NCBI RefSeq assembly: GCF_019930585.1
Contig: NZ_CP082839.1
Location: 2,724,001-2,788,000 of the forward strand
Length of the DNA stretch: 64,000 bases
DNA from: Sphingomonas nostoxanthinifaciens
GTDB lineage: Bacteria > Pseudomonadota > Alphaproteobacteria > Sphingomonadales > Sphingomonadaceae
Direction: 5' to 3'
In this document: positions 33,844-43,866 of the stretch, one piece after another
Layout: the number at the start of each line of letters is the position of its first letter
How positions within the stretch are numbered: the first letter of the stretch is position 1
The notes under the pieces: model-generated
Told to the model about the DNA's origin: nothing
Databases searched by the model: none
The model's input: the letters and a program-made list of their open reading frames with translations, nothing else
Program-made: the position numbers and the translations under genes

Positions 33844-36212
33844 GGCACTATTCTCCGTTGGCAGCTTGCCCTGCTGCGCGTGTCGTCGAGGATCGCGCCC
33901 TCCAGCGCGGCGGGAAGATAATCGGCGAACAAGGCGGTCACGTTGGCGACGCGCATCGGCTCGCCGGTCGCGGCGAAGGCGCCCATCTCCTTGCCACCCT
34001 CCCCGCCCGCCCGGATTGCGGGCGCGCAGAGCGGCGACAGCAGGCCGAGCGTCGGCTCGTCGCCGTCGGTGTCGAGGAAGACCGGGACGAGGCCCAGCGC
34101 CACCGCCGCCGCATCGTCGGGCGCCAGCATTTCGAGCCCGAGCGCCTTCGCCCGCGCCGCGATCGCGAGATCGGGCTGGCAGCGGTAGCGGCGCGGCGTG
34201 GTCGATCCGGCGGCGATCGCGCTGTAGCGCACGCACCCCGTCTGCCGGCGCGCGACCGTGACCGACTGCGCGAAGATCGTCCCGGTCGCGTTGAGCGTCC
34301 TGACGGTCGCGCGCGCGAGCAACGTCACGTCGCTCAGGTCGACGTCGAAGCCGCCGCCCTGAATGGCATAATCGCCGTCGGTATCGAGCAGGATCGAGCG
34401 GGTGACGGCCAGTTGCCCGGTGCCCCCCATGCCCAGCGCGATCCGGCCGAGGATCGAGCGCTCGACCTTGATCGCCAGTCCCGCCGCCGCTGCGGCAAGC
34501 TCGACCGAATTGGCGGCGGCCGGCCGGCTGGTGACGTGGCGCAGCCACAGCGTGCTCAGCGCCCCATCCCCGACCGAGACCGCGCCCGCCAGCGCCAGCC
34601 CGTCGAGCACCAGCGCCCCCGGCCGGCTGCCTGCCGGCATCGTGCCGGCGACGACATGGACGTGCGCGCGCACCGCGAAGCTGCGACCGCTGCGCACGAT
34701 ATAGCCCACGCGATCCGCCGCATCGACCACGCCCGGCACCGCCCGCTTCGGTCGCCATTGCGCGGCGACGACGTGCAGCTCGGTGCCGCCGCGCATCGTG
34801 ACGGTGTAATTGGGCTGCAGCGTCTCGGCATCGCAGCGCGCCAGCAGGATGAAGCCGCGCGCGGCATGCGCCTCCGCCGCCCACGCCGCCAGCGCATCGG
34901 CCAGGGTCGCCACGTAAGCCGGCCCGATCCCGTCGACATCGACGATCCGCAGGAAATCATCCGGGCGCACGTCGGCGGGCACGTCGGCGGCGCTACGGTC
35001 GTGCGCGCCCGCGCCGATCGCGTCGCCCTGGCCGTAGCCATAGGCAAGCCGCGCCTCGACCACCTCGTCGGCGGCCTTCTTGGGCTTGGCGAACACCGCG
35101 CGCCCGGTCGCAGGATCGAATGCCGCGACGATCGGCGCATCGCCCTTCTTGATCTTGAGCCCGGTCGCGCTGGCGGCCGACCATTCGTAATGGCGCGTCG
35201 GATCGGGGCGCGGGGCGCCGGTGGGCACCGCCTCCAGGTTCGCGATCAGCAATTGCTCGGGCGGCACGCGCACGAACGCCGCCCCGCCGCCTTGCCGTCG
35301 CACGAACAAGGTGAAGGGCTGGCCGGCGGCGAACCACGATGTCGAGGGCGCGGGCAGGCCTTGCAGCGCGGCGAGCCGCAGCGCCTCGGTCTCGCGCGCC
35401 AGCGGCAGCCGGCGCAGCCGGTCGATCCGCGCCGGGCCGGTCATGCGCCCACCGCCGAGCGTGTCGCGCCGATCGGGATTGACCAGCGGCAACCGCGCTT
35501 CGGCGAAGGGCGAGAGCTGGAAATAGCCCGCCGGCGCCACGCTGCCGACCCGCCACGGCAGCAGGACGGGAACGCCGGCCAGCTGGGCCCGCGTCGCGCT
35601 GTCGCCCGCCGGGGCCGGAAAGCCCGGTGCGGTCAGCCGCACGTCGTGAACACCGACATTGGGCACGCCGTAACGCCCACCGGCGCGCGCGATCGAGCGG
35701 ACGTCGGCCACCCGTGCGGTCAGGTCGAACGCCGTGCCGGCGCGCGCACCGACGTCGCCGTCGACCAGCGACGCGGTGCCCGGCCGCTCCGGGCGTGGAT
35801 CGATCAGCGCGGCGGTGCGCGCCAGCCGCTGATAATATTCGACCACCACCGCACCCGGCAGACCGAGATCGGCGGCGAGCCCCTCCAGCGCGCCGGGCGT
35901 GCCCTTGCGGCGGCGATAGCGCACCGTGTTGGCGATGAAGGCGCGCGGGCTGAACCTCGCCTCGGCCGGCAGCGGCACCAGATGCTCGGCCCCGACCAGC
36001 CGCGCGAGATTGTCGAGCCCGATCGCGTCGGCCGTCTCGACGAACATGTTGGCGAGCAGGCGGTCGGTTTCGCGGTCGAGCGCGACCGCCCCCGTCGCCA
36101 GCGCCGACAGGAAGGCGAGCAGCGCACCGCCGCCTGCCTGATCCACGACGCGGACATGCGCCGGCAGCAGGCCGTAGAGGCGCTGCGCGGCGGCTTCCAG
36201 CGCGTCGGTCAT
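33840..36212 (-). CDS. eCIS phage-tail-I-like protein with beta-helix extension
   Basis: A 790-residue protein. The first 130 residues resemble phage tail protein I (RLYGLLPAHVRVVDQ, ETDRLLANMFVETADAIGL, YRRRKGTPGALEGLAADLGL), a baseplate-periphery component. The rest is far longer than phage homologues. Residues about 510-690 show short repeated strands (LVLDGLALAGAVSVGDG, LAVTRSILLDTDGDYAIQGG, VDLSDVTLLARATVRTLN) suggesting a right-handed beta-helix. Such an extension could form a plate spoke or receptor-contacting arm. ATG 36212 overlaps the preceding gpJ-like gene by four bases. Confidence 0.7.
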   Translation of the reverse strand: MTDALEAAAQRLYGLLPAHVRVVDQAGGGALLAFLSALATGAVALDRETDRLLANMFVETADAIGLDNLARLVGAEHLVPLPAEARFSPRAFIANTVRYRRRKGTPGALEGLAADLGLPGAVVVEYYQRLARTAALIDPRPERPGTASLVDGDVGARAGTAFDLTARVADVRSIARAGGRYGVPNVGVHDVRLTAPGFPAPAGDSATRAQLAGVPVLLPWRVGSVAPAGYFQLSPFAEARLPLVNPDRRDTLGGGRMTGPARIDRLRRLPLARETEALRLAALQGLPAPSTSWFAAGQPFTLFVRRQGGGAAFVRVPPEQLLIANLEAVPTGAPRPDPTRHYEWSAASATGLKIKKGDAPIVAAFDPATGRAVFAKPKKAADEVVEARLAYGYGQGDAIGAGAHDRSAADVPADVRPDDFLRIVDVDGIGPAYVATLADALAAWAAEAHAARGFILLARCDAETLQPNYTVTMRGGTELHVVAAQWRPKRAVPGVVDAADRVGYIVRSGRSFAVRAHVHVVAGTMPAGSRPGALVLDGLALAGAVSVGDGALSTLWLRHVTSRPAAANSVELAAAAAGLAIKVERSILGRIALGMGGTGQLAVTRSILLDTDGDYAIQGGGFDVDLSDVTLLARATVRTLNATGTIFAQSVTVARRQTGCVRYSAIAAGSTTPRRYRCQPDLAIAARAKALGLEMLAPDDAAAVALGLVPVFLDTDGDEPTLGLLSPLCAPAIRAGGEGGKEMGAFAATGEPMRVANVTALFADYLPAALEGAILDDTRSRASCQRRIVP

Positions 36213-38770
36213 GTCGTCAGCCCCGTCAGGGTGAGCGCACCGGGATCGAGCGCGACGCGGATTGCGGGCACGACATCATCGCCGGTCACAGTAGGTCCGT
36301 TCGCCACGATCGGATCGCTCGCGCCGCCATCGAGCGTCACGCGCGACGCGACCACGCCCGCGACGCCCTGCACCGCCGCCATCACCTGGCTCGCCCACAG
36401 GGATGCGCCGAACGGCCGCGCATCGGCGCCGAAGCCGGCGAGCAAAGCCGCGCGCACCGCCGCCTCCACCGCCGCGCGGTCGAGCGCCGGATCGCTGTCG
36501 AAGCCGATCGCGGCGGCGATCAGCCGATCGGTGAAGCCCAGGATGCGCGGCGGCCGGCCGGGCGCGCTCGCGCCGGCGATGGCGGTGGCGAGCGCGTCGA
36601 TCAGCGTGGCGCTCGGCTGCGGCTGGGCCGGATCGCTGGCGGCGATCGTCAGCACGATCTCGCGCCGCATCCGGATGCGCAGCTCGACTGCGGTCGCATG
36701 GGCGACGCCGCGATAGGCGCGGGCGAAGCGCGCATAATCATCCAGCGCCACCACGCGATCGAGCACCGCGATCGTATCGCCGGCATTGCGCATGTCCGCG
36801 GCGGTCGCCGCGTCCGATCCGCCCTCGCCACGCACGACGTTGGCGACCTTCGACACGCCCAGCACCGGCGTGGTCATCATCGACGCCGCGCTTGTGTCGA
36901 TGTTGCCGATCGCGCCGCCGCCCACGCGATAGGTCGCGGTGACGCTGTTGATCGCGGTCGGCAGGCGGCCGGCGAACTGGACCTCGAACGTGCCGTCGCG
37001 GCGCGGGCGCAGTCGCCACGCGCGATTGTCGGCGAGGTCGAGGAAGCGCTCCGCCATCATGTAGCGGCGGCCGACCACCGCCACCTGCGCCGCCGGCGCA
37101 TAGCCCAGCGCACCCGGCGCGGGAACATAGGCGACCGGCTTGGACGCCAGGACGTAAGTGGGCGCATCGCGCGTCGCGCTCGACGAGCCGAGCAATTCGG
37201 GCGGGTTGGCGATCGTCGCCCCCTGCGTCGCATCGACTGCATTGGCGGCGACGGTCAGCCCGTCCGCCTTGAATCGGGTCGCGAGCGGTGCGGCGAGGAT
37301 CAGCAGCGTCTCGCCGCCATCGGCCTGCACGCTCGCGAGCGTCGCCAGCTCGACCTGCGCCACACTCGCGCCGTCCACACCCTGCACCACCAGCCGCCGC
37401 CCCGGCGCCAGCGATCGCGCCGCCGTGCCGAGCACAGGCAGGCGATCGGGCGTGGAGTCGTCGGGCAGCGTCTCTTCCGGGTCGGGCAGCGCGAGCAGCT
37501 CCAACCGCTGCGTCTCGACATAGATTGCGAGCGCGCGCAGCTGGTCGTTGAAGCCGCCGTCGGTCGCGCCCTTCTCGGTTTCGATCCCGTCGAGGGTAAT
37601 GCGCGTCACCGGCCCGCTGAGGTTGAATGCGGCACGATGCGCGTCGTTCGCCGTCTTGATCCGGCCGATCTGTCGCAGGCTGCCCGCAGCGAACAGGGCG
37701 AAGCTGCCGGGGATCGCCTCCTTGACCGCGCTTTCCAGATCGACGGTGCCGTCGGACGGCAGGGTGAAGCCCGTCCAGTCGGTGTCGGTCGAGGTCGGGT
37801 TGACCGTCTTGAAATCGGGCGCGTTGCCGCCGAACGCACCCGTCCGCACGCCGAGGATCACCACCGTGCCCGCGGTCGGCCCGGTGCCGTCGGCGACGGG
37901 AAGCTGGCCGGTCAGCGCGATCGTCGTCATCGCCTGCGGGGCGGCGGGATCGACCACGTCGCCCGTCGCCGAGGCCGGCGGCGCGGGCGTGCGGACGATG
38001 CCGGCGACGCGCGCGAACAGCCAGCCACCGGCATCGCAGGCGACGATCAGCGCGTCGCCCACCGCCGCGAGCACGTCGACCCCCTTGACGACGAGCTGGG
38101 TCGTCGCCGCGACCGTCACCACCGGTTTGGTCGGCGGCAGACGCTTGAAGCCGCGCCGACCGACCGGCATCTCGAAATCCAGCGTTTCGGTCTTCGCAAA
38201 CGCCTTCTTGACGCCGGTCACGGTGACGAACACCGGCGGCACAGCGACCCCGCGCCGCGCCACCAGTCGGTTCCACTCGGCGCGCGCGTCGAGATCGGCG
38301 CCCGTCTCGAACGGCACGGGCGGCTTGCCATCCTTGGGCAAGGTCGAGACGCGCGTGCCCGCCGGCACCAGCGCCCTCGCCACGGCACCCGGCGTCGCGT
38401 CCATCTCGAACGCCAAAGTCGTCGCGGCCGCGATCGCCGGGCGCGGGACGTAGCCGATCAGCCGCGTCAGATCGATCAGCGAGCCGGTGTCGTTGCTGGT
38501 CGCGAGCGTGCCGTCGTCGGCGATCCGCGCGGCGGCGAAGCCGAGCACGGCGAGCGCGGAGGCATAGGCATCGGCCACCGCCATCGCCGGATCGGCCGGA
38601 TCGCGCGTCGTCAGCCGGTCGAGCGCGCTCTGCCCGCCGATCGCGGCGTCCATCGCGGCGAGCAGCACCGGCTGGCCGAAGCGGTCGAGCGCGCCGATCG
38701 GCTCGGGCGCGTCGCCGCAATCGCCGTCGCACGCCGTGGTGCCGCAGCCGCAAAGGCCCGGCGCGGTCAC
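36209..38770 (-). CDS. eCIS baseplate wedge protein, gpJ-like, second (Afp12 position)
   Basis: An 853-residue baseplate component, the second of two large consecutive gpJ-type genes, as in known eCIS loci. It begins with a Cys-rich stretch GLCGCGTTACDGDCGD, possibly a metal or disulfide knot. The C-terminal part carries the baseplate-J pattern: ALDDYARFARAYRGVAHATA, then EIVLTIAASDP and GRPPRILGF. It should form the inner wedge ring around the hub. GTG 38770 overlaps the previous stop (GTGA). Confidence 0.75.
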   Translation of the reverse strand: MTAPGLCGCGTTACDGDCGDAPEPIGALDRFGQPVLLAAMDAAIGGQSALDRLTTRDPADPAMAVADAYASALAVLGFAAARIADDGTLATSNDTGSLIDLTRLIGYVPRPAIAAATTLAFEMDATPGAVARALVPAGTRVSTLPKDGKPPVPFETGADLDARAEWNRLVARRGVAVPPVFVTVTGVKKAFAKTETLDFEMPVGRRGFKRLPPTKPVVTVAATTQLVVKGVDVLAAVGDALIVACDAGGWLFARVAGIVRTPAPPASATGDVVDPAAPQAMTTIALTGQLPVADGTGPTAGTVVILGVRTGAFGGNAPDFKTVNPTSTDTDWTGFTLPSDGTVDLESAVKEAIPGSFALFAAGSLRQIGRIKTANDAHRAAFNLSGPVTRITLDGIETEKGATDGGFNDQLRALAIYVETQRLELLALPDPEETLPDDSTPDRLPVLGTAARSLAPGRRLVVQGVDGASVAQVELATLASVQADGGETLLILAAPLATRFKADGLTVAANAVDATQGATIANPPELLGSSSATRDAPTYVLASKPVAYVPAPGALGYAPAAQVAVVGRRYMMAERFLDLADNRAWRLRPRRDGTFEVQFAGRLPTAINSVTATYRVGGGAIGNIDTSAASMMTTPVLGVSKVANVVRGEGGSDAATAADMRNAGDTIAVLDRVVALDDYARFARAYRGVAHATAVELRIRMRREIVLTIAASDPAQPQPSATLIDALATAIAGASAPGRPPRILGFTDRLIAAAIGFDSDPALDRAAVEAAVRAALLAGFGADARPFGASLWASQVMAAVQGVAGVVASRVTLDGGASDPIVANGPTVTGDDVVPAIRVALDPGALTLTGLTT

Positions 38771-41238
38771 AGCCCGCCGCCCATGACGATCGTCAGCCGA
38801 CCCAATTCGGGCCGGCTCGCATCGTCGGCCAGCTTGAGGATTTCGGGCCCGTTCGGCTGGATCACGCCCGCCGCCAGCTCGCCCGCCGCGACCCGCGCCC
38901 AGCGCTGGAAGCGCGTCACCCGCGCCGCCGACACGCCCGGCACCGCCATCACCGCCGCGATCAACTGGCTGAGCTGGAGCGCGGTCGCGAAACCGAAGCG
39001 GTCCGGATCGAAGAAGGCACCCTTGCCGCCGAACGAGGGGCTGAGCGCGCGCCGCACGCGCAGCGCCACGTCGGCGGCGACGGCATCGGCCATGGCGCAC
39101 ACCTCGATCGCGATATCGAGCGGCGCCGGCCGCGCGGCCGTAACCGCGACGTCGAAGCCCATCATGCGATAGCGTTCGAGCCCGGCGGCGACGCCCCCCT
39201 CGAACGCGGCGTCGATCGTCGCGCCGCCGACCCGGTCGACATAGACCAGCATCGTCCACCACGCGCCGGTCCACACCGGGATCGCCAGCGCATCGGCCAC
39301 GCCGGGCAGGCGCCGCGCGAAGGTAGCGTAATCCGCCGCCGTGATCGCGCGCTCCTGCCGCCAGAACGCTTCCGGCGCGCGCGATCGGATGCTGGCGGCG
39401 CTTTCGGGGTCGGCGCCGCCCACCGCGGGCAAAGGATTGGTGACCGCGAGCCTCGCCGCTTTCTGCGCGTCGGGCAGCACGACATGGGCGAGCGCGTCTG
39501 GCCCGAGATTGGCGGCGATGCCGGTGCCGAAGCGGCCATGCACGCCCAATGACGCCCCGGCGACCGGCGCGAGACCGTTGATGTTGTCGCCGAAGCGCAG
39601 CACCGGATTGCCGTCGATCGCGGTCTCGACCACCACGTCGCGCGCGAACGGATCGCTCGCGAGCAGGTCGGCCCGCGCCGTCCAGCTCTCGAAATCGTCA
39701 TCGAGCGCCAGCGCCGGCAGCACGTCGCCGACATCGACCGCGAGCAGGGTCGCGGCAGCACCGTTCCCCGGCGCACCGCCTACCCGCGCGAGCGGCAAGG
39801 ACAATGCCCCCGGCAGCCGCACCTCGGGCGCCCACGCGCCGTCGTCGGGCGGCACCGGCGGATCGAGCGCCGGCCGCAGCGCCGCTGCCTCGAACGCATT
39901 ATAGCCGAGCGTGGCGACCGGCGGCAGCGACACGCCATGTTCCGCCACCGCGATATTGGCGCGCGCGACCGCGCCGGTGATGAAGGCATCCGCCAGCGTG
40001 CCGTCCGGATCCTTCACCTGCACCGCCAGATCGAAGCCAAGCGCGTCCTCGGCCGCCCAGCGCACGTCGACCAGCGCCACGCTCGTGGCGAGCGGATCGG
40101 CGGTCGGCGTCACCGCGATCAGGCGGACGATCTGCCGCCGCTCGCGGCGCGCATCGGCGACGAGGCCGGTCACGGGCGAGCGCGTCTCCTCAAGCAGCAG
40201 CAGGTCGCCGACCGCGAGGCCGCCCGTGCCGCCGCTCGCGTCGACCAGGGTCGCGGCGGTCGCCCCCGCGCAGAGCAGGCATTGGTCGTCGCCCCACGTG
40301 TAGATCGCAATCTCGCCGCGCCACTGCCACAACGGCATATCGGCCAGCGTCTCGAACACGATCGGGGCACCGCTCAGCAGCCGGCGATAGGCGGCGATGT
40401 CGACCACGGCGGGCAACATCGCGTCATAGGGCAGGAGCGGCGTGCCCTGCGCCAGCACCATCCCGTCCACCACGCCGCCATCGAACCGCAGCGACGCGAA
40501 GGTGCGCGCGCTCGCGCCCTCGCCGATCGCATAATCGACCAGCCGTGCATGCCGGCGCAGCGACGATCGCGCGCGCGCCGTGCCGATGAACGCCTCGGTG
40601 CCGACCCAGTCGAGCCGATAGCTCGCCTGATCGGCGTCGTAGGCGAGCGCCTCGATCAATGTGGTCGTGAAGTCCGCCGCCTGATTGAGCCCGAAACCGG
40701 GCACCAACGCCGCCATGCGATCCAACATGAGCTGGCGCAGTTGCTCATAGTCGCGCGCGGTATAATCGAGCGGCGGCCCGGCGACCGCGTCGGCGCCCGG
40801 CGGGCAATCGGGCGCGCAGTCGAAATCCGACGGACAATCGACCTTGAACGAGAAATCCACCGAGGCGAGCCGCGGATCGATGAACGCCGGCGGCCGCTGG
40901 TAGTCGGGCCCGCGCACGAGGGTAAGCGTATAGGTGGAGAAATCGACGTCGGTGCCGGCCGGGAAGGTGATTTCCAGCCGCGTGCAGGCAGCGAGGGTCG
41001 GCTTGGCGGCGACGCTGCCCTTCGGCGCCGCGATCCGCTCGCCGCCGGTCAGTGCGACGGTGGCGTCGGTGACGGTGCCCGAGGTCAGCGCCACCGGCTT
41101 CACCAGATAGACGATCAGCTGCAGCGGCGGCCCGACCCGCACCTCCAGCCAGTCGATCCCCGTCAGCCCGGCCGGCCCGGTGGTTGCGACCAGCATCCGC
41201 CGCCGCGCGTCGCCGCAGCGATAGACCACGCCCGTCAC
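38767..41238 (-). CDS. eCIS baseplate wedge protein, gpJ-like, first (Afp11 position)
   Basis: An 823-residue gpJ-family protein. N-terminal landmarks are PAFIDPRLASVDFSFKVDCP with a Cys cluster, then DYTARDYEQLRQLMLDRMAA and FTTTLIEALAYDADQASYRL, the conserved entry into the baseplate-J domain. The C-terminal half has SIRSRAPEAFWRQERAITAADYA and a GVADALAIPVW segment. It assembles wedge subunits with gp25. The two gpJ genes here are both full length, so the baseplate should be complete at this position. It overlaps gp25 by four bases. Confidence 0.82.
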   Translation of the reverse strand: MTGVVYRCGDARRRMLVATTGPAGLTGIDWLEVRVGPPLQLIVYLVKPVALTSGTVTDATVALTGGERIAAPKGSVAAKPTLAACTRLEITFPAGTDVDFSTYTLTLVRGPDYQRPPAFIDPRLASVDFSFKVDCPSDFDCAPDCPPGADAVAGPPLDYTARDYEQLRQLMLDRMAALVPGFGLNQAADFTTTLIEALAYDADQASYRLDWVGTEAFIGTARARSSLRRHARLVDYAIGEGASARTFASLRFDGGVVDGMVLAQGTPLLPYDAMLPAVVDIAAYRRLLSGAPIVFETLADMPLWQWRGEIAIYTWGDDQCLLCAGATAATLVDASGGTGGLAVGDLLLLEETRSPVTGLVADARRERRQIVRLIAVTPTADPLATSVALVDVRWAAEDALGFDLAVQVKDPDGTLADAFITGAVARANIAVAEHGVSLPPVATLGYNAFEAAALRPALDPPVPPDDGAWAPEVRLPGALSLPLARVGGAPGNGAAATLLAVDVGDVLPALALDDDFESWTARADLLASDPFARDVVVETAIDGNPVLRFGDNINGLAPVAGASLGVHGRFGTGIAANLGPDALAHVVLPDAQKAARLAVTNPLPAVGGADPESAASIRSRAPEAFWRQERAITAADYATFARRLPGVADALAIPVWTGAWWTMLVYVDRVGGATIDAAFEGGVAAGLERYRMMGFDVAVTAARPAPLDIAIEVCAMADAVAADVALRVRRALSPSFGGKGAFFDPDRFGFATALQLSQLIAAVMAVPGVSAARVTRFQRWARVAAGELAAGVIQPNGPEILKLADDASRPELGRLTIVMGGGL

Positions 41239-41609
41239 AGCCGATCCTTCCGCAGCACGGCCTTGGCCATCGTCTTGGAGCGGATGACCTCGTAGACCAC
41301 CTCGATCGTCAGCGCGGCATCCGTCTCATCCCACGCGACGGTCAGGTCGCGCAGCGTGAGCAAGGCGGCGAGCTGCTGGTCGATCGCCGCGTGCAGCGCC
41401 GCCTCCAGCGCATGCGCCACCGCGCCGCCCGACGGCGCGAACAGCATCTGCGCGACCGGGCTGCCGAAATCGGGCCGCATCACGCGCTCGCCGGGCATGG
41501 TCAGCACCAGCAGCTCGAGCATCTGCCGCACATGCGCGTCGTCGCCATAGGAGACGGCGGCGGCACGCCCGCTGGCGGCGGCGGCGAATGGGAAAGCGAG
41601 CCGGCTCAT
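41235..41609 (-). CDS. eCIS baseplate wedge protein, gp25-like
   Basis: A 124-residue gp25/lysozyme-like family protein. Hallmarks are VRQMLELLVLTMPGERVMRP and the invariant DFGSPVAQMLFAP. In T4 and eCIS structures, gp25 proteins nucleate sheath assembly on the baseplate. It sits between the PAAR and gpJ genes with four-base overlaps on both sides, matching the usual order. Confidence 0.88.
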   Translation of the reverse strand: MSRLAFPFAAAASGRAAAVSYGDDAHVRQMLELLVLTMPGERVMRPDFGSPVAQMLFAPSGGAVAHALEAALHAAIDQQLAALLTLRDLTVAWDETDAALTIEVVYEVIRSKTMAKAVLRKDRL

Positions 41610-41941
41610 GTCGCGATCACCCGCGCCTGCACCTGCACCACCAATGGCGGCCCGGCGGGTATCATGTCGGCCGACAGGGTCAGCGCCACCGGCGGCGCGG
41701 TCAGCAGCGGCTGGCCGCCCGCGAGCACGCGCGTCGCGCCCATGATCCATTGCGTGGTGGTGCAGGGCTGCGGCTTGGCCGGCGGCACGGTGAAGACGCA
41801 GCCGGCGATCAGTCCCTGATCGGTCACCACCGCCGCCGGCATGCCGCCCAGCATCACGCGCGGCGACGCGGCGACGATCGTCAGCATGCCGCCATGCGGA
41901 CAGGTGAGGGTCGCACCCATGTGGAGCACCGGCCCGGCCAT
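41606..41941 (-). CDS. eCIS PAAR-like spike tip protein
   Basis: A 111-residue protein starting MAGPVLHMGATLTCPHGG, with ligand-type His and Cys residues and turns such as GGMPAAVVTD and GGQPLLTA spaced as in PAAR-like proteins. It should cap the spike and may hold a metal ion. The C-terminal extension is short and shows no toxin domain. ATG 41941 shares one base with the spike gene stop (TGATG). Confidence 0.78.
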   Translation of the reverse strand: MAGPVLHMGATLTCPHGGMLTIVAASPRVMLGGMPAAVVTDQGLIAGCVFTVPPAKPQPCTTTQWIMGATRVLAGGQPLLTAPPVALTLSADMIPAGPPLVVQVQARVIAT

Positions 41942-42453
41942 CAGGTCACCGTCAGCGCGCCGCTGTTGATGACGACCGACGGGCCCACCAGCGCGATCGT
42001 CGCGACCCCGTTGGTGATGACGATACCCGCCGCGCCCATCGTCAGCATCTGCCCGGCGGGCGTCATCACCAGCACCTGCTGCGCCGGATTGTCCGACAGG
42101 GTGACGGTCACCCCGGTCGTGGTCTGGAAATGGATGTTCGGCGTCGCCGGCGTGGCACCTGCTAGCGCGAGCGGCGGGAAGGTGCCGCCGCTGTCGCCCC
42201 AGAAGCCGCCGGTCCAGATCGGGTAATCGGCGTCGCCCGCTTCGAACTCCACCCACACCTGCGAGCCGACCGCCGGCAGCGCCACCGCGCCCGAATTGAG
42301 CCCGGCCGACATGAAGGCGGGCAGCGCCCAGCTCGACGGGAACAGGCCGTAAATGTCGGCGAGCTGCACCATCACCCGCCCCTGGTTGCGGGGATCGAGG
42401 TTGTTGAGCACCGTCGCGCGATACTTGCCATAAAAGCGCGGACCCTCGCTCAT
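41941..42453 (-). CDS. eCIS spike protein, gp5/VgrG OB-fold type
   Basis: A 170-residue protein. The N-terminal OB-fold is typical: FYGKYRATVLNNLDPRNQGRV with a glycine-aspartate rich follow-on VWVEFEAGDADYPIWTGGFW. A C-terminal beta-helix-like tail (VTVTLSDNPAQQVLVMTP, then GVATIALVGPSVVINSGA) should trimerise into the needle. It is shorter than VgrG because hub and spike are separate genes here, as in Afp8-like splits seen in some eCIS loci. Confidence 0.82.
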   Translation of the reverse strand: MSEGPRFYGKYRATVLNNLDPRNQGRVMVQLADIYGLFPSSWALPAFMSAGLNSGAVALPAVGSQVWVEFEAGDADYPIWTGGFWGDSGGTFPPLALAGATPATPNIHFQTTTGVTVTLSDNPAQQVLVMTPAGQMLTMGAAGIVITNGVATIALVGPSVVINSGALTVT

Positions 42454-43568
42454 ACCGGCAGCGCGGGCAGGTTGGAGACGAGGCCGTCGCGCGCGAGCTG
42501 GAAATTCTGCTTCCAGCTCCCCCGGCTGACCGTGTCGGTGACCGCGCGGACGTACCACAGCCCGTCATAAGCGAGGCCCGCCCCGCGCACCCCCACCAGC
42601 CGTCGCGCCGCGAGCGGCTGGCCATAACGCGCGACGTCGAGCGCGCCCGAGCCGGTGATCGGGTCGGCGCGCGTCCGCCCCGCCAGCAAGGCGCCCAGCA
42701 CGTCGGGCAGCTTCAGCCGCTCGGTCGGGATGGTCTTGAACTTGGTCGGGATCAACGGCCGCGCGCTCAGCGGCGGGTTGAGGATGCCGACGTCGGGCAC
42801 CGGCACGGGGATCGAGATCGGCCCGACCTTGACGAAGCCGATCGTCATCTCCGCCCCCGCGCCGTCGGCCGAAAACGCCAGCTGCTCGACGTTGGAGGCG
42901 TGATCCATGTCGACCGACAAGGCCGGCTGCGGCACGCCGATACGCACCTGCGGCCCGAAATAAGCGGTGTTGGTGCCCGGCGCCGGCCCCGGATCGACGT
43001 AGAATTCGTAACCGGCATCCTTCGCCAGTTTGTCGATATACTGGAAATCGGTGCCCTTCTGCGCGGGCGTCTTGTCGGTGGGATCGGTCACCGCCTCGAA
43101 CGGCGCCGGGATCGGCACCGGGATCACGCCGAACATCGCATATTTGGCGAGCATCAGCGCCACCCGCGCGAAGCTCGGCATCATCGGATAGGGCATGCCA
43201 TCCAGCGGCACGAGATCCATGTAGGCGGTCACGTCGTGCCCGCTCAGCACCAGCTTCGACTGGCCGGGCTTGGCCGACGCGGTGACGTCCTGCCGCCCGA
43301 TCGGGCCGTCGCACAGCACGGTCGGCAGGCCGTTGATCGTCGCGATCAGGATGACGCGGATCAGAGGATCGAAATAGCCGGCAGCCAGCAACGTCGTCGC
43401 GATCGGCGAGGTCTTGGAATAGACGAAGCTGATCTGCCAGCCCGATCGCTGGCCGACCGCGGTCGTCACGGTCGCGCTTTCCAGCGCATCGATCACCGCC
43501 GCCGGCGCGGGCGCCACCGCGACCGGCCCGATCAGCAACGTCAGCGTTATGCCCTTGAGATTAGCCAC
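42450..43568 (-). CDS. eCIS central hub protein, phage late-control-D/gp27-like
   Basis: A 372-residue hub protein. Features are QRSGWQISFVYSKTSPI at the start, LVLSGHDVTAYMDLVPLDGM in the middle, and FQYIDKLAKDAGYEFYVDPG, the classic gpD element that precedes the second barrel. It ends with LWYVRAVTDTVSRGSWKQNF. It should form the trimeric hub that joins tube and spike. It overlaps the LysM-like gene by eight bases and the spike gene by four. Confidence 0.85.
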   Translation of the reverse strand: MANLKGITLTLLIGPVAVAPAPAAVIDALESATVTTAVGQRSGWQISFVYSKTSPIATTLLAAGYFDPLIRVILIATINGLPTVLCDGPIGRQDVTASAKPGQSKLVLSGHDVTAYMDLVPLDGMPYPMMPSFARVALMLAKYAMFGVIPVPIPAPFEAVTDPTDKTPAQKGTDFQYIDKLAKDAGYEFYVDPGPAPGTNTAYFGPQVRIGVPQPALSVDMDHASNVEQLAFSADGAGAEMTIGFVKVGPISIPVPVPDVGILNPPLSARPLIPTKFKTIPTERLKLPDVLGALLAGRTRADPITGSGALDVARYGQPLAARRLVGVRGAGLAYDGLWYVRAVTDTVSRGSWKQNFQLARDGLVSNLPALPV

Positions 43569-43866
43569 CGGACAGCTCCAGCGGCAGCGGGATCACCAGC
43601 AACCGCGCGGCGGGCATGCAGGCCTCCGCCGGCCGCTCGACCCCATTTGCGTCGCAGACGCGCCAATATTGCAGCGGATCGCCGTAGAAGCCGTCCGCCA
43701 CCTGATCGATCCGCTCGGCGGCGACGGTGCGATGGCGGTCGAGCGGCTGGTAGCGATCCATGTCGGGGATCACCCGCCGGCCGATATAGGGCACCATCTC
43801 GCCGTCGGGCGCGACATAGGTCTGGATCGTCTGCCGGGCGTAGCGGCTGCTCGGGCCCGGCGTCAT
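43561..43866 (-). CDS. eCIS LysM-like tail protein (tail protein X type)
   Basis: A 101-residue protein with a tail-X/LysM-like core: IDQVADGFYGDPLQYWRVCDAN, then a hydrophobic ARLLVIPLP ending. It should clamp baseplate and hub together as gp53/LysM proteins do. It is read from an ATG overlapping the CIS7-like gene stop by four bases. Confidence 0.75.
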   Translation of the reverse strand: MTPGPSSRYARQTIQTYVAPDGEMVPYIGRRVIPDMDRYQPLDRHRTVAAERIDQVADGFYGDPLQYWRVCDANGVERPAEACMPAARLLVIPLPLELSGG